In this document: one piece after another, positions 54,701 through 56,127 of the stretch | Layout: every line of letters begins with the position of its first letter | Position numbering within the stretch: position 1 is the stretch's first letter | Source of the DNA: Priapulus caudatus | Lineage: Eukaryota; Priapulida; Priapulimorpha; Priapulimorphida; Priapulidae | DNA: 64,000 nt | Direction of reading: 5' to 3' | Assembly (NCBI RefSeq): GCF_000485595.1 | Contig: NW_014577398.1 | Span: forward strand, 69,346-133,345 | Program-made: the position numbers and the translations under genes | The notes under the pieces: generated by a model | Databases searched by the model: none | What the model saw: only the letters and a program-made list of their open reading frames with translations | What the model was told of the DNA's origin: nothing

Positions 54701-56127
54701 AGTCTAGAATAATTTTATGGTATTGCATTCTTTTCTATGCAGAATTCTTTGCTCTCTAAAACAAGACCAACCTCTTGTCAATACGATACTCCTAGGCTGA
54801 GATATTGGCTCGTAAACTTCCCCTCCCACAGGCCTCACGGCACCTCGAATCCATATCAGTCAGCATCCTTCTCGCCGCTAAGGTTGCTTCGTGAGTGTTC
54901 GGTTTTTCCGCGATAACTTTATGAATGAACGGCGTTTCGGTTATCATAGGTGACTTTCGGGGGCATCGCCTATGCCCTTATCTCCCATTATCTTTCCTAG
55001 CACGGCTAATGCCCGTCATGATGGAGCCGGCAATGTTTTCTAAATTAAGTCTCTACAACGCAGCTCAGTTACTATATGGTGCAGGGGCGGATCCAGGATT
55101 GTTGAAAAGGAGGTGTCGAGAAAGAAGTAAAGAGCACTTTTTCCTGCTTACTTTTTCTGGTGTTTTAAGCTGCCGGAGGCCACTTAGGGGGGGTTTGGGG
55201 GAGGAAGATTTTTTTTTTAATTGGTGCATTCTGAGAGCATCTGAGCAGTAATTTTGATGTCTAGAATGCAAAAATTTATCAGATCCGGTCCCCCGGATGC
55301 CTGCGGACCCCTCTTTGCCCATTTCTAGGTTATTATAACAAATTTACATATATCTCCTGATCGTATTAACTGTTATGTCTTGGCCTCTGTGTTACGTCTT
55401 GGCCTCTGTCCAAGTGTTTCTGTGTATCTATTCAAGTGTTTCTGTGTAGGTTCACAAACAAAACATGCACGGCATTTTGGCGGTCACTCAACTTGTTTTA
55501 TTCTAGACTAGTCACGCCATCTCGTGGACGCAATACATGACATTAACAAGCGGTTGGTCTTGTTTTAGAGAGCAAAGAATTCTGCTTAATGCAATACCTA
55601 GCAATTAATGTGACCTAACCCACACCAAAACCACCATAATCGTCGGTGTGGGCATTGGTCAGACCGTCAGAGGAATTTCGGACTAGTTGAGTGCGGCTTA
55701 GCTCTAGAACTATAGCATAGGCTAGCCCTCCGCACCTTCTAGAGCTAAGTGCGGCTGTGATTGTGAACTTGGGAGACAATCATCTACAATATTAATACAA
55801 GTCATAACGATTTCTTTAATTAACATACATACCGACGATGAGCTCAGCGACGCAAGTCGCTTCCCCTAAGGAGTTTGAGATTGTACATTCATATTGGTCT
55901 TCGTCAGCCGATGTAACGCGGTTCAAAACCAGCGCGCATGTGCCATCTTCACTGTACAAGAACTGGTGGCGCCCTCCCTCTTCAATAAGTTCTCCGTCAC
56001 GGAAGAACTCTACTGAGGGTTCTGGAATTCCGCCCAACTTTACTGTGAATATGGCGCGATTGCCTTCCGTTACAGTAGTGTTCTCCATCTTTTCGACAAA
56101 CTCTGGCTTCTGCAGCAGCTGTTTTTC
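9..56127 (-). CDS. titin/twitchin-like giant Ig-FN3 protein, multi-exon, partial gene
   Basis: About 70 exons on the minus strand encode consecutive I-set Ig and FN3 domains; each domain is listed separately below. Proteins of this family (titin, twitchin, projectin, UNC-89/obscurin) are giant cytoskeletal scaffolds that bind actin and myosin filaments, and a muscle or contractile-cell role here is inferred from family. FN3 halves carry the usual PP-W-P-DDGG-TGY and L-EG-EY-FRV-A-N motifs; Ig halves carry K-G-IP-P-P-V-W and D-GEY-KL-ND-GE motifs. Splice sites are mostly GT-AG and module-boundary introns are phase 1. No kinase, start or stop is seen, so the gene continues left of position 1, and the true 5' end may lie right of 56127 (an FN3 exon copy sits at 58372-58552). 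Orthology to one named family member cannot be settled from this sequence. Confidence 0.87.
877..1425 (-). CDS. Ig (I-set) domain (exons 1286-1425, 877-1024)
   Basis: The N-half has the B/C-strand pattern [21 protein letters not shown]; the C-half has [19 protein letters not shown]. There is no cysteine in the B strand and Y-L-L replaces Y-C in the F strand, as in A-band-type Ig domains of titin and twitchin. The intron between halves is phase 0 and the 3' donor is phase 1. Confidence 0.86.
1596..1798. repeat. ~54-bp minisatellite, about 3.7 copies, in an intron
   Basis: The unit resembles gtttaaacttgtgttagatt followed by gtaggaatcgttcaaacaag. Copies start near 1598, 1652 and 1708, and a truncated one ends at 1798, only a few bases before the splice donor of the next exon. 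Confidence 0.8.
1804..2281 (-). CDS. FN3 domain (exons 2157-2281, 1804-1981)
   Basis: The first exon spans [11 protein letters not shown] to LLGYTIEKQ. The second starts at [11 protein letters not shown] and contains [18 protein letters not shown]. The intron is phase 0 after EKQ, shifted from the usual TG^GY site, and contains the (TG)n tract. The acceptor GCACAG at 1982-1987 restores the frame. Confidence 0.85.
2071..2128. repeat. (TG)n microsatellite
   Basis: About 28 uninterrupted TG dinucleotides lie in the intron between the two halves of an FN3 domain. Confidence 0.97.
2643..3301 (-). CDS. Ig (I-set) domain (exons 3162-3301, 2643-2790)
   Basis: The N-half is [17 protein letters not shown] then [21 protein letters not shown]; the C-half has [20 protein letters not shown] and ends VNVV. 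To keep phase 1 into the next FN3 exon, the left donor must be the non-canonical GCAAGT at 2637-2642, making a GC-AG intron. Confidence 0.85.
3563..3720. repeat. (CTGT)n-rich tetranucleotide tract
   Basis: A run of CTGT and CTGC units with interruptions lies in an intron and ends about 20 bases from the 3' end of the FN3 exon at 3737. Long readable frames across it are artefacts of the repeat. Confidence 0.9.
3737..7792 (-). CDS. FN3 domain split by a 3.8-kb intron (exons 7688-7792, 3737-3931)
   Basis: The N-half ([14 protein letters not shown] to GGTDITG) and C-half (GYIIEKNN to KCKRPK, with [18 protein letters not shown]) make one complete FN3 when spliced in phase 1. The intervening intron is much longer than the typical 200-600 bp of this gene. 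Since the left edge of the 8-16 kb rearrangement lies just right of 7792, its true upstream neighbour is probably the Ig at 15984-16610. Confidence 0.82.
3932..7687 (-). other. long intron, no coding signal
   Basis: I see AT-rich sequence with a short (TAGA)n tract near 4648, poly-A runs near 5706 and an (AC)n tract near 6150. Open frames in either strand are low-complexity and show no domain motif. No splice-flanked Ig or FN3 half was found here. Confidence 0.7.
7936..8062. repeat. 47-bp AT-rich minisatellite, ~2.6 copies (left junction)
   Basis: The unit begins catcattgcatagttaaaca and ends catagcaaaacatgataaa. The same unit occurs inverted at 13320-13652 and directly at 15838-15945, exactly at the edges of the rearranged copies. 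Confidence 0.92.
8425..8541. other. block of almost pure G+C inside a copied Ig exon
   Basis: About 115 bases contain hardly any A or T, inside a copy of the exon at 23999-24130 where the original has only about a dozen ordinary bases (the stretch coding STRVDDK). Flanking sequence on both sides aligns with the original. Probably an assembly or consensus artefact. Confidence 0.75.
9345..9476. repeat. 27-bp minisatellite containing splice donors (inverted copy)
   Basis: Units of the form ggtaagtgatcagtgcttca followed by cctggca occur about five times. This is the inverted counterpart of the array at 23168-23304. Confidence 0.9.
11024..11048. other. 25-base N run (assembly gap)
   Basis: Left of the gap the inverted copy corresponds to about 21.66 kb; right of it, to about 18.36 kb. 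Roughly 3.3 kb of the copied segment is therefore missing at this gap. Confidence 0.97.
13320..13652. repeat. 47-bp AT-rich minisatellite, ~7 copies, inverted orientation
   Basis: Units read atgtttatcgtgttttataa then tgttttacgatgtttaacta, the reverse complement of the 7936-8062 unit. The array joins the inverted copy on its left directly to a truncated Ig exon on its right. Confidence 0.92.
13653..13796 (-). CDS. Ig N-half exon truncated by a rearrangement breakpoint
   Basis: It encodes [14 protein letters not shown] and [16 protein letters not shown], then loses the expected KDHKKTN and splice donor and runs into minisatellite DNA. The missing piece sits at the other end of the inverted segment near 8085-8100. 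The intact homologue is 24414-24572. Confidence 0.8.
13929..14310. mobile_element. PIF/Harbinger-like MITE, ~380 bp
   Basis: The ends are ggggtcgttcacaattat and its reverse complement ataattgtgaacgacccc, flanked by TTA on both sides as a 3-bp target duplication. The interior is GC-rich with repeated gtacgct motifs and no coding capacity. A degraded copy lies at 24714-25111 in the duplicated segment. Confidence 0.82.
14618..15038 (-). CDS. FN3 domain (exons 14891-15038, 14618-14772), good copy
   Basis: The N-half is [14 protein letters not shown] to [10 protein letters not shown]; the C-half starts [10 protein letters not shown], contains [18 protein letters not shown] and ends with the linker VAQDKPS. 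The intron is phase 2 just before RW, a second FN3 intron position used by several modules here. The frame is intact, unlike the copy at 25412-25823. Confidence 0.87.
15282..15741 (-). CDS. Ig (I-set) domain (exons 15584-15741, 15282-15411), good copy
   Basis: The N-half has [33 protein letters not shown] and ends at EEDSRTK; the C-half has [20 protein letters not shown] and ends DVNVIG. The frame is intact; the noisy duplicate is 26063-26530. It abuts another Ig (15984-16610) with no FN3 between, which fits the rearrangement junction at about 15832. Confidence 0.86.
15838..15945. repeat. 47-bp AT-rich minisatellite, ~2 copies
   Basis: Direct-orientation copy of the unit at 7936-8062. Sequence left of about 15832 matches 26.6 kb and sequence to the right is unique, so this is a duplication junction. 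Confidence 0.9.
15984..16610 (-). CDS. Ig (I-set) domain (exons 16471-16610, 15984-16134)
   Basis: The N-half has [33 protein letters not shown] and DDKPMK; the C-half has [20 protein letters not shown] and ends PVTVIG. Both exons are open. An inverted broken copy lies at 12788-13199. Confidence 0.88.
16824..17561 (-). CDS. FN3 domain (exons 17457-17561, 16824-17039)
   Basis: The N-half is [14 protein letters not shown] to GGTSITG; the C-half is [16 protein letters not shown], then [18 protein letters not shown] and TKKPPG. The intron is phase 1 at TG^AY. Confidence 0.88.
17660..17749. mobile_element. short palindromic MITE, 90 bp (family A)
   Basis: The ends are caggaggtgaataatgaca and the near-complement tattcaccgcctg around an AT-rich core that folds back on itself. 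Family members are at 37911, 43798 and 48588; an inverted copy of this one is near 11663-11750. Confidence 0.7.
17843..18466 (-). CDS. Ig (I-set) domain (exons 18327-18466, 17843-17990)
   Basis: The N-half has [31 protein letters not shown] and KDGKPLK; the C-half starts [14 protein letters not shown], contains [20 protein letters not shown] and ends ITILG. Cysteine-free B and F strands. Confidence 0.88.
18634..19243 (-). CDS. FN3 domain with a shifted intron (exons 19061-19243, 18634-18747)
   Basis: The first exon runs through the usual TG^GY site without interruption ([26 protein letters not shown]) to ELKTK. The second starts with [20 protein letters not shown] and ends KAPPG. The phase-1 intron lies before the F strand, a third FN3 intron position shared with the domain at 41321-41863. 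Confidence 0.87.
19427..20210 (-). CDS. Ig (I-set) domain (exons 20053-20210, 19427-19556)
   Basis: The N-half has [33 protein letters not shown] and VEDKRTK; the C-half has [34 protein letters not shown] and ends VNVIG. A repeat insertion at 19785-20048 abuts the donor of the N-half exon. Confidence 0.88.
19785..20048. mobile_element. MITE-like insertion with cctccgcg/cgcggagg ends and a GTGTGTGTTC array
   Basis: An inverted-repeat left end (cctccgcgcaacggag) is followed by a 10-bp (gtgtgtgttc)n array at about 19828-19890 and a right part with gcggaggtatgcactctctt. Flanks gtctatagtta and gtctagtta look like an imperfect target duplication. Boundaries are approximate. Confidence 0.55.
20378..20979. 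mobile_element. TTAA-flanked MITE, ~600 bp (piggyBac-like target)
   Basis: TTAA is present at both ends, with terminal agggacagtagcctctagga and, inverted at the right end, a matching ccctagaacctaaagt then tctccct. The interior has no coding frame. Assignment to piggyBac rests only on the TTAA target. Confidence 0.65.
21042..21438 (-). CDS. FN3 domain (exons 21291-21438, 21042-21196)
   Basis: The N-half is [14 protein letters not shown] to [14 protein letters not shown]; the C-half starts [12 protein letters not shown], has [18 protein letters not shown] and ends VAQDKPS. The intron is phase 2 before RW. Very close to the next module upstream (22846-23449). Confidence 0.88.
21762..22514 (-). 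CDS. Ig (I-set) domain (exons 22357-22514, 21762-21894)
   Basis: The N-half has [29 protein letters not shown] and ends KDHKKTN; the C-half has [34 protein letters not shown] and ends VNVIG. Both exons are open; the inverted broken copy is 10141-10894. Confidence 0.88.
22846..23449 (-). CDS. FN3 domain with apparent frameshifts (exons 23304-23449, 22846-22998)
   Basis: The N-half matches 21291-21438 ([25 protein letters not shown]) but lacks two bases before EAPG. The C-half loses the frame after GPAKEV, so the expected VAQDKP linker is interrupted by a stop. The inverted copy at 9652-9800 has different indels at the same place, so these look like sequence errors rather than true lesions. 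Confidence 0.75.
23168..23304. repeat. 27-bp minisatellite spanning a splice donor, ~5 copies
   Basis: The unit is cttacctgccaggtgaagca followed by ctgatca. On the minus strand each unit contains the exon-donor string TGGCAG^GTAAG, so the real donor at 23299-23303 is followed by several identical decoys. Confidence 0.93.
23999..24572 (-). CDS. Ig (I-set) domain with frameshifts (exons 24414-24572, 23999-24130)
   Basis: Near-identical at exon level to 21762-22514 ([30 protein letters not shown]). There is an extra T in the GKPI codons and a missing T in the final VNVIG codons. The N-half exon contains the breakpoint used by the inverted copy (about 24425). Confidence 0.75.
24714..25111. mobile_element. 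degraded copy of the PIF/Harbinger-like MITE
   Basis: Colinear with 13929-14310 inside the duplicated segment; ends aggggtcgtcaattta and gataattgtgaacgaccctt survive with small deletions. Confidence 0.75.
25412..25823 (-). pseudogene. noisy duplicate of the FN3 at 14618-15038 (exons 25683-25823, 25412-25564)
   Basis: Colinear with 14618-15038 in exons and introns but has about ten one- to several-base deletions and insertions (for example in GAGPAKE and CDMDD codons), so no frame is intact. Either an inaccurate second haplotype or a decayed duplicate; the first is more likely. Confidence 0.7.
26063..26530 (-). pseudogene. noisy duplicate of the Ig at 15282-15741 (exons 26374-26530, 26063-26192)
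   Basis: Same introns and exons as 15282-15741, with an extra base in GHVTV/EVTW codons, missing bases in TVKAG codons and a damaged acceptor at the 5' side. By position (between FN3 modules at 25412 and 26684) it sits in the expected Ig-FN3 alternation. Confidence 0.7.
26684..27356 (-). CDS. FN3 domain (exons 27209-27356, 26684-26838)
   Basis: The N-half is [14 protein letters not shown] to [13 protein letters not shown]; the C-half starts [11 protein letters not shown], has [18 protein letters not shown] and ends VAQDKPS. Phase-2 intron before RW. Frame intact; first undamaged module right of the duplicated block. Confidence 0.87.
27565..28238 (-). CDS. Ig (I-set) domain (exons 28081-28238, 27565-27694)
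   Basis: The N-half has [31 protein letters not shown] and EEGGKIK; the C-half has [34 protein letters not shown] and ends VEVIG. The donor after GGKIK reads GCAAGC, a second GC-AG intron. Confidence 0.87.
28662..28980. mobile_element. MITE with ~50-bp terminal inverted repeats
   Basis: The left end aaagctagcagcacacttca continues for about 50 bases (including attttcgttgctcgtacagg) and is repeated in inverse at the right end (ending gtgtgctgctagcttta). A TA or TTA target is likely. The interior is GC-rich with no coding potential. It sits in the intron between an Ig and an FN3. Confidence 0.8.
29011..29552 (-). CDS. FN3 domain (exons 29408-29552, 29011-29165)
   Basis: The N-half is [14 protein letters not shown] to [13 protein letters not shown]; the C-half starts [13 protein letters not shown], has [18 protein letters not shown] and ends LAQDKPS. 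Confidence 0.88.
29794..30412 (-). CDS. Ig (I-set) domain (exons 30285-30412, 29794-29947)
   Basis: The N-half has [33 protein letters not shown]; the C-half has [32 protein letters not shown] and ends VKVIG. Confidence 0.87.
30521..31246 (-). CDS. FN3 domain (exons 31118-31246, 30521-30694)
   Basis: The N-half spans [14 protein letters not shown] to GYHLEKRT; the C-half starts [13 protein letters not shown], has [18 protein letters not shown] and ends AKDHK. The form (YSPRWxKVxREP) matches the FN3 at 41321-41863. It follows another FN3 (31633-32222) directly, one of two FN3-FN3 pairs. Confidence 0.87.
31027..31058. repeat. (AT)n microsatellite
   Basis: Uninterrupted AT dinucleotides in an intron, near a further catacatacacaca tract at 31075-31115. 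Confidence 0.95.
31633..32222 (-). CDS. FN3 domain (exons 32118-32222, 31633-31824)
   Basis: The N-half is [14 protein letters not shown] to GGSPITG; the C-half is [14 protein letters not shown], then [18 protein letters not shown] and AKNMF. Phase-1 intron at TG^GY. Confidence 0.88.
32665..33191 (-). CDS. Ig (I-set) domain (exons 33037-33191, 32665-32794)
   Basis: The N-half has [33 protein letters not shown] (K-F replaces the canonical tryptophan) and GRRAK; the C-half has [31 protein letters not shown] and ends VTIIG. The missing core tryptophan is unusual but the rest is a clear I-set fold. Confidence 0.85.
33620..34157 (-). CDS. FN3 domain (exons 34053-34157, 33620-33814)
   Basis: The N-half is [14 protein letters not shown] to GGSPITG; the C-half is [14 protein letters not shown], then [18 protein letters not shown] and ATRQP. 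Phase-1 introns. Confidence 0.88.
34409..35123 (-). CDS. Ig (I-set) domain (exons 34969-35123, 34409-34538)
   Basis: The N-half has [33 protein letters not shown] and ESNNRSH; the C-half has [33 protein letters not shown] and ends VTVLG. The 3' end of the N-half rests on the GTGCGT donor and is less certain. Confidence 0.83.
35343..35766. mobile_element. hAT-like MITE, 424 bp, with perfect 8-bp target duplication
   Basis: Ends tagtgttgtcaatcggttgt and (inverted) tagtgatgtcacgatcatcg, flanked by exact ATCATGGT duplications at 35335-35342 and 35767-35774. An 8-bp duplication and TAG-type termini fit hAT elements. The right terminal ~63 bp is tandemly duplicated (about 35638-35703 and 35702-35766). 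No transposase is present. Confidence 0.88.
35854..36605 (-). CDS. FN3 domain (exons 36485-36605, 35854-36029)
   Basis: The N-half is [14 protein letters not shown] to IIDYVVEV; the C-half starts [16 protein letters not shown], has [18 protein letters not shown] and ends AVDKPG. Confidence 0.87.
36885..37655 (-). CDS. Ig (I-set) domain (exons 37498-37655, 36885-37014)
   Basis: The N-half has [32 protein letters not shown] and NDDRVK; the C-half has [34 protein letters not shown] and ends VNVIG. The upstream intron (37656-41320) hosts the SPEF1 gene. Confidence 0.87.
37738..38075. mobile_element. MITE with a terminal hairpin, containing a second nested MITE
   Basis: The ends aataatgttacccaacacaa and (inverted) aataacgtaacccaacaaga form imperfect terminal repeats. 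Just inside the left end is a perfect 16-bp hairpin (37748-37763 with 37771-37786, loop ggtagta). A family-A palindromic MITE (37911-37979) is inserted inside. Confidence 0.6.
37911..37979. mobile_element. short palindromic MITE, 69 bp (family A)
   Basis: The ends caggggtgtataatatagac and gtctatattattcactcctg are near-perfect inverted repeats covering most of the element. Confidence 0.75.
38348..38360 (+). promoter_or_regulatory. RFX X-box-like palindrome upstream of SPEF1
   Basis: GTTACTTAGTAAC fits the published X-box consensus RYYNYY-N(1-3)-RRNRAC exactly with a one-base spacer. RFX factors use X-boxes to control ciliary genes in animals. It lies about 20-100 bp upstream of a putative noncoding exon of SPEF1. 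A 13-bp match can arise by chance. Confidence 0.45.
38365..38455 (+). other. putative 5' untranslated exon of SPEF1
   Basis: Relatively GC-rich sequence between the X-box-like motif and a strong donor (gac^gtaagtattt at 38456). Joining to the acceptors at 39890-39891 or 40033-40034 would place it in the SPEF1 leader. It contains a short uORF (ATG at 38413) that does not join in frame to SPEF1. The left limit is a guess. Confidence 0.35.
38641..38680. repeat. (TATTAG)n hexanucleotide repeat
   Basis: About five tattag units in the SPEF1 upstream intron; a short cagtgg/cagtgc repeat follows at 38770-38810. Confidence 0.85.
39827..40106 (+). repeat. tandem duplication of the SPEF1 leader and start codon
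   Basis: Copy 1 (39827-39978) and copy 2 (39979-40106) both run from caaatattcggtactgtata through a pyrimidine-rich cag acceptor (39890-39891; 40033-40034), a gagaggagaaa motif and caacctgacg to actaacgatcatgtcacaag. Copy 2 is about 24 bp shorter. The copy-1 ATG (39967) opens a ten-codon frame that stops at 39997-39999. Confidence 0.9.
40096..40878 (+). CDS. SPEF1: SPEF1/CLAMP: calponin-homology, microtubule-associated ciliary protein
   Basis: This 260-residue protein is complete in one open exon. Residues ~10-110 form the SPEF1-type CH domain ([60 protein letters not shown]). A divergent linker follows (~115-200), then a C-terminal coiled coil (~202-250: [20 protein letters not shown]), as in vertebrate SPEF1 of about 236 residues. 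The family binds and bundles microtubules in the ciliary and flagellar central apparatus and in planar-polarised epithelia. The start is chosen because [16 protein letters not shown] begins right at the CH domain. It lies antisense inside an intron of the titin-like gene. Base composition is markedly less AT-rich than the surrounding intron. No poly-A tract or target duplication marks it as a young retrocopy. Confidence 0.95.
   Translation: MSQVVDLDEELLDNLYTWIDKVPLSRVKRNLARDFSDGVLAAEVVKFFFPRLVEIHNYVSANSVNQKVDNWNTLNRKVLSKINFNVTPDVINQIVNCKPSAIECVLSNLRTKIDIALWNNRKKEVNDELPDYLPKQDMCKCSAPLVDEPKVGIDGKIDSQGQGTISYNVQRENSYSKIPPKVITVGKEGQKVQKYVPIILLEEKEQEVLLKDETIQILQAKVRRQEHLIHLKDIRIEDLTNRIEQMRPTKISRGKVVNNK
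40879..41320 (+). other. 3' flank of SPEF1 and intron remainder
   Basis: Unremarkable AT-rich sequence with no canonical AATAAA close to the stop codon and no further coding signal on either strand. Confidence 0.5.
41321..41863 (-). CDS. FN3 domain with shifted intron (exons 41666-41863, 41321-41428)
   Basis: The first exon runs unbroken from [14 protein letters not shown] through [14 protein letters not shown] and [12 protein letters not shown] to FTID; the second has [19 protein letters not shown] and ends ARECN. The phase-1 intron is at the same position as in 18634-19243. It forms an FN3-FN3 pair with 42521-42930. Confidence 0.88.
41864..42520 (-). other. intron, no feature seen
   Basis: AT-rich sequence; I see no splice-flanked domain half, repeat array or element end. 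Confidence 0.6.
42521..42930 (-). CDS. FN3 domain (exons 42826-42930, 42521-42712)
   Basis: The N-half is [14 protein letters not shown] to GGDEIKG; the C-half is [14 protein letters not shown], then [18 protein letters not shown] and VKDQF. Phase-1 introns throughout. Confidence 0.88.
43051..43086. repeat. (AAT)n trinucleotide microsatellite
   Basis: About 11 aat units in the intron upstream of an FN3 exon. Confidence 0.95.
43110..43685 (-). CDS. Ig (I-set) domain (exons 43546-43685, 43110-43254)
   Basis: The N-half has [32 protein letters not shown]; the C-half has [37 protein letters not shown] and ends VNVIG. It is transitional: the F-strand cysteine is present (YKC) while the B strand has no cysteine. 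Confidence 0.87.
43798..43886. mobile_element. short palindromic MITE, 89 bp (family A)
   Basis: Ends caagagtgtataataataga and tctattattatacactcctg are inverted repeats around an AT-rich core. Confidence 0.72.
44000..44475 (-). CDS. Ig (I-set) domain, cysteine-paired (exons 44342-44475, 44000-44138)
   Basis: The N-half has [23 protein letters not shown] and [12 protein letters not shown]; the C-half has [30 protein letters not shown] and ends VTVE. The B- and F-strand cysteines are both present. Confidence 0.88.
44811..45668 (-). CDS. Ig (I-set) domain, cysteine-paired (exons 45574-45668, 44811-44979)
   Basis: The N-half has [18 protein letters not shown] and [11 protein letters not shown]; the C-half starts [10 protein letters not shown], has [14 protein letters not shown] and ends VNVEG. 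The intron lies before the core tryptophan, unlike the downstream Ig domains. The acceptor region is tandemly duplicated in the intron. Confidence 0.86.
44963..45186. repeat. tandem duplication of ~98 bp carrying a splice acceptor
   Basis: Two identical ~98-bp copies start at 44963 and 45089 (ttcttcaaccacttcacctg). The first includes the 5' end of the Ig exon; the second places a decoy acceptor and exon start in the intron. Both are followed by (AT)n runs. Confidence 0.92.
45804..46410 (-). CDS. Ig (I-set) domain, cysteine-paired (exons 46313-46410, 45804-45975)
   Basis: The N-half has [15 protein letters not shown] and [13 protein letters not shown]; the C-half starts [11 protein letters not shown], has [16 protein letters not shown] and continues KLSVK. 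The donor chosen (GTATGA, phase 1) is at 45798-45803. (AT)n at 45708-45729 lies in the adjoining intron. Confidence 0.86.
46754..47026 (-). CDS. complete Ig (I-set) domain in a single exon
   Basis: [36 protein letters not shown], then [15 protein letters not shown] and DLLVNG. It is the only Ig of the array found whole in one exon apart from 55833-56127. Canonical cysteines and tryptophan are present, plus an extra CMC/QC pair. Flanking introns are phase 1. Confidence 0.9.
47469..47611 (-). CDS. FN3 C-half exon
   Basis: [36 protein letters not shown], ending IGQIGQR. It starts in phase 2, which fits the donor of the FN3 N-half exon found in two copies (49623-49814, 58372-58552), giving a complete FN3. 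Confidence 0.83.
47612..49622 (-). other. intron with repeats, no coding signal
   Basis: Contains a family-A palindromic MITE at 48588-48664 and an unexplained less AT-rich stretch at 48110-48480. From about 48480 rightwards the sequence is repeated at 57370 and beyond. Confidence 0.6.
48588..48664. mobile_element. short palindromic MITE, 77 bp (family A)
   Basis: Ends caggagtgaataactaaata and tattatcattcactcctg are inverted repeats; duplicated at about 57448-57524. Confidence 0.75.
49623..49814 (-). pseudogene. noisy copy of the FN3 N-half exon at 58372-58552
   Basis: The donor and ends match the clean copy, but insertions and deletions break the frame in the middle. By position it is the natural partner of the C-half at 47469-47611, so the real locus probably has the clean sequence here. 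Confidence 0.7.
51610..51815. mobile_element. short MITE with ggcggatccagg ends, ~206 bp
   Basis: Left end cagggggcggatccaggatt and inverted right end cagtggaggatccagagggg enclose ~206 bp. The target duplication is unclear (atatggtg versus tggtgtag). A related left end occurs at 55082. Confidence 0.55.
51899..52559. mobile_element. hAT-like nonautonomous element, ~660 bp
   Basis: Ends cagtggcgtagctaggattt and (inverted) cagggcggggtagcctacgg, with an imperfect 8-bp duplication (ggcgagta / ggtgagag). Subterminal G-runs (52486-52519) are typical of such elements. A very noisy copy is near 60700-61430. Confidence 0.6.
52704..53486. mobile_element. GC-rich inverted-repeat element, ~780 bp, inserted in another repeat
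   Basis: Ends gccgcgcttatgtccggccc and, inverted, ggcgcccgcttatgttcggg. It splits the string cttgttttag / agagcaaagaatt, which is uninterrupted at 55561-55581 (empty site), with TTTAG or TTA duplicated. No transposase recognised. Confidence 0.65.
54386..54395. other. 10-base N run (assembly gap)
   Basis: Ten undefined bases within the repeat-rich interval. Confidence 0.97.
54440..54690. mobile_element. solo ends of elements with gttagtgtcgaNNNctg termini
   Basis: Two same-direction ends, cgttagtgtcgaaccctg (54460-54472) and cgttagtgtcgagggctg (54671-54689), are typical of widespread invertebrate short inverted-repeat elements (cagNNNtcgacactaacg). No matching opposite ends were paired. Confidence 0.4.
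54721..55597. mobile_element. ~870-bp element with ~50-bp inverted ends
   Basis: The left end (attgcattc, then agaattctttgctctctaaa, acaagaccaacc) is repeated inverted at 55550-55597 (cggttggtcttgttttagag, agcaaagaattctgcttaat). A related left end lies at 51255-51295 and a right end at 52688-52703 plus 53487-53520. No coding frame recognised. Confidence 0.6.
55833..56127 (-). CDS. complete Ig (I-set) domain in a single exon
   Basis: [18 protein letters not shown], then [36 protein letters not shown] and ending ELIVG. The F-strand cysteine is present; the B strand lacks one and the core tryptophan is replaced by F. It is the most upstream clean domain; the donor is phase 1. A noisy copy is at 63724-63990. 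Confidence 0.85.

Larger units (their letters stand above)
49815..55832 (-). other. 6-kb intron-like region built of nested transposon remnants
   Basis: Between the FN3 and Ig exons I see no conserved coding sequence. The stretch 50000-51200 is AT-rich; 51250-55700 is a mosaic of terminal inverted repeats and solo element ends, listed separately. A 10-base N run lies at 54386-54395. Confidence 0.6.
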
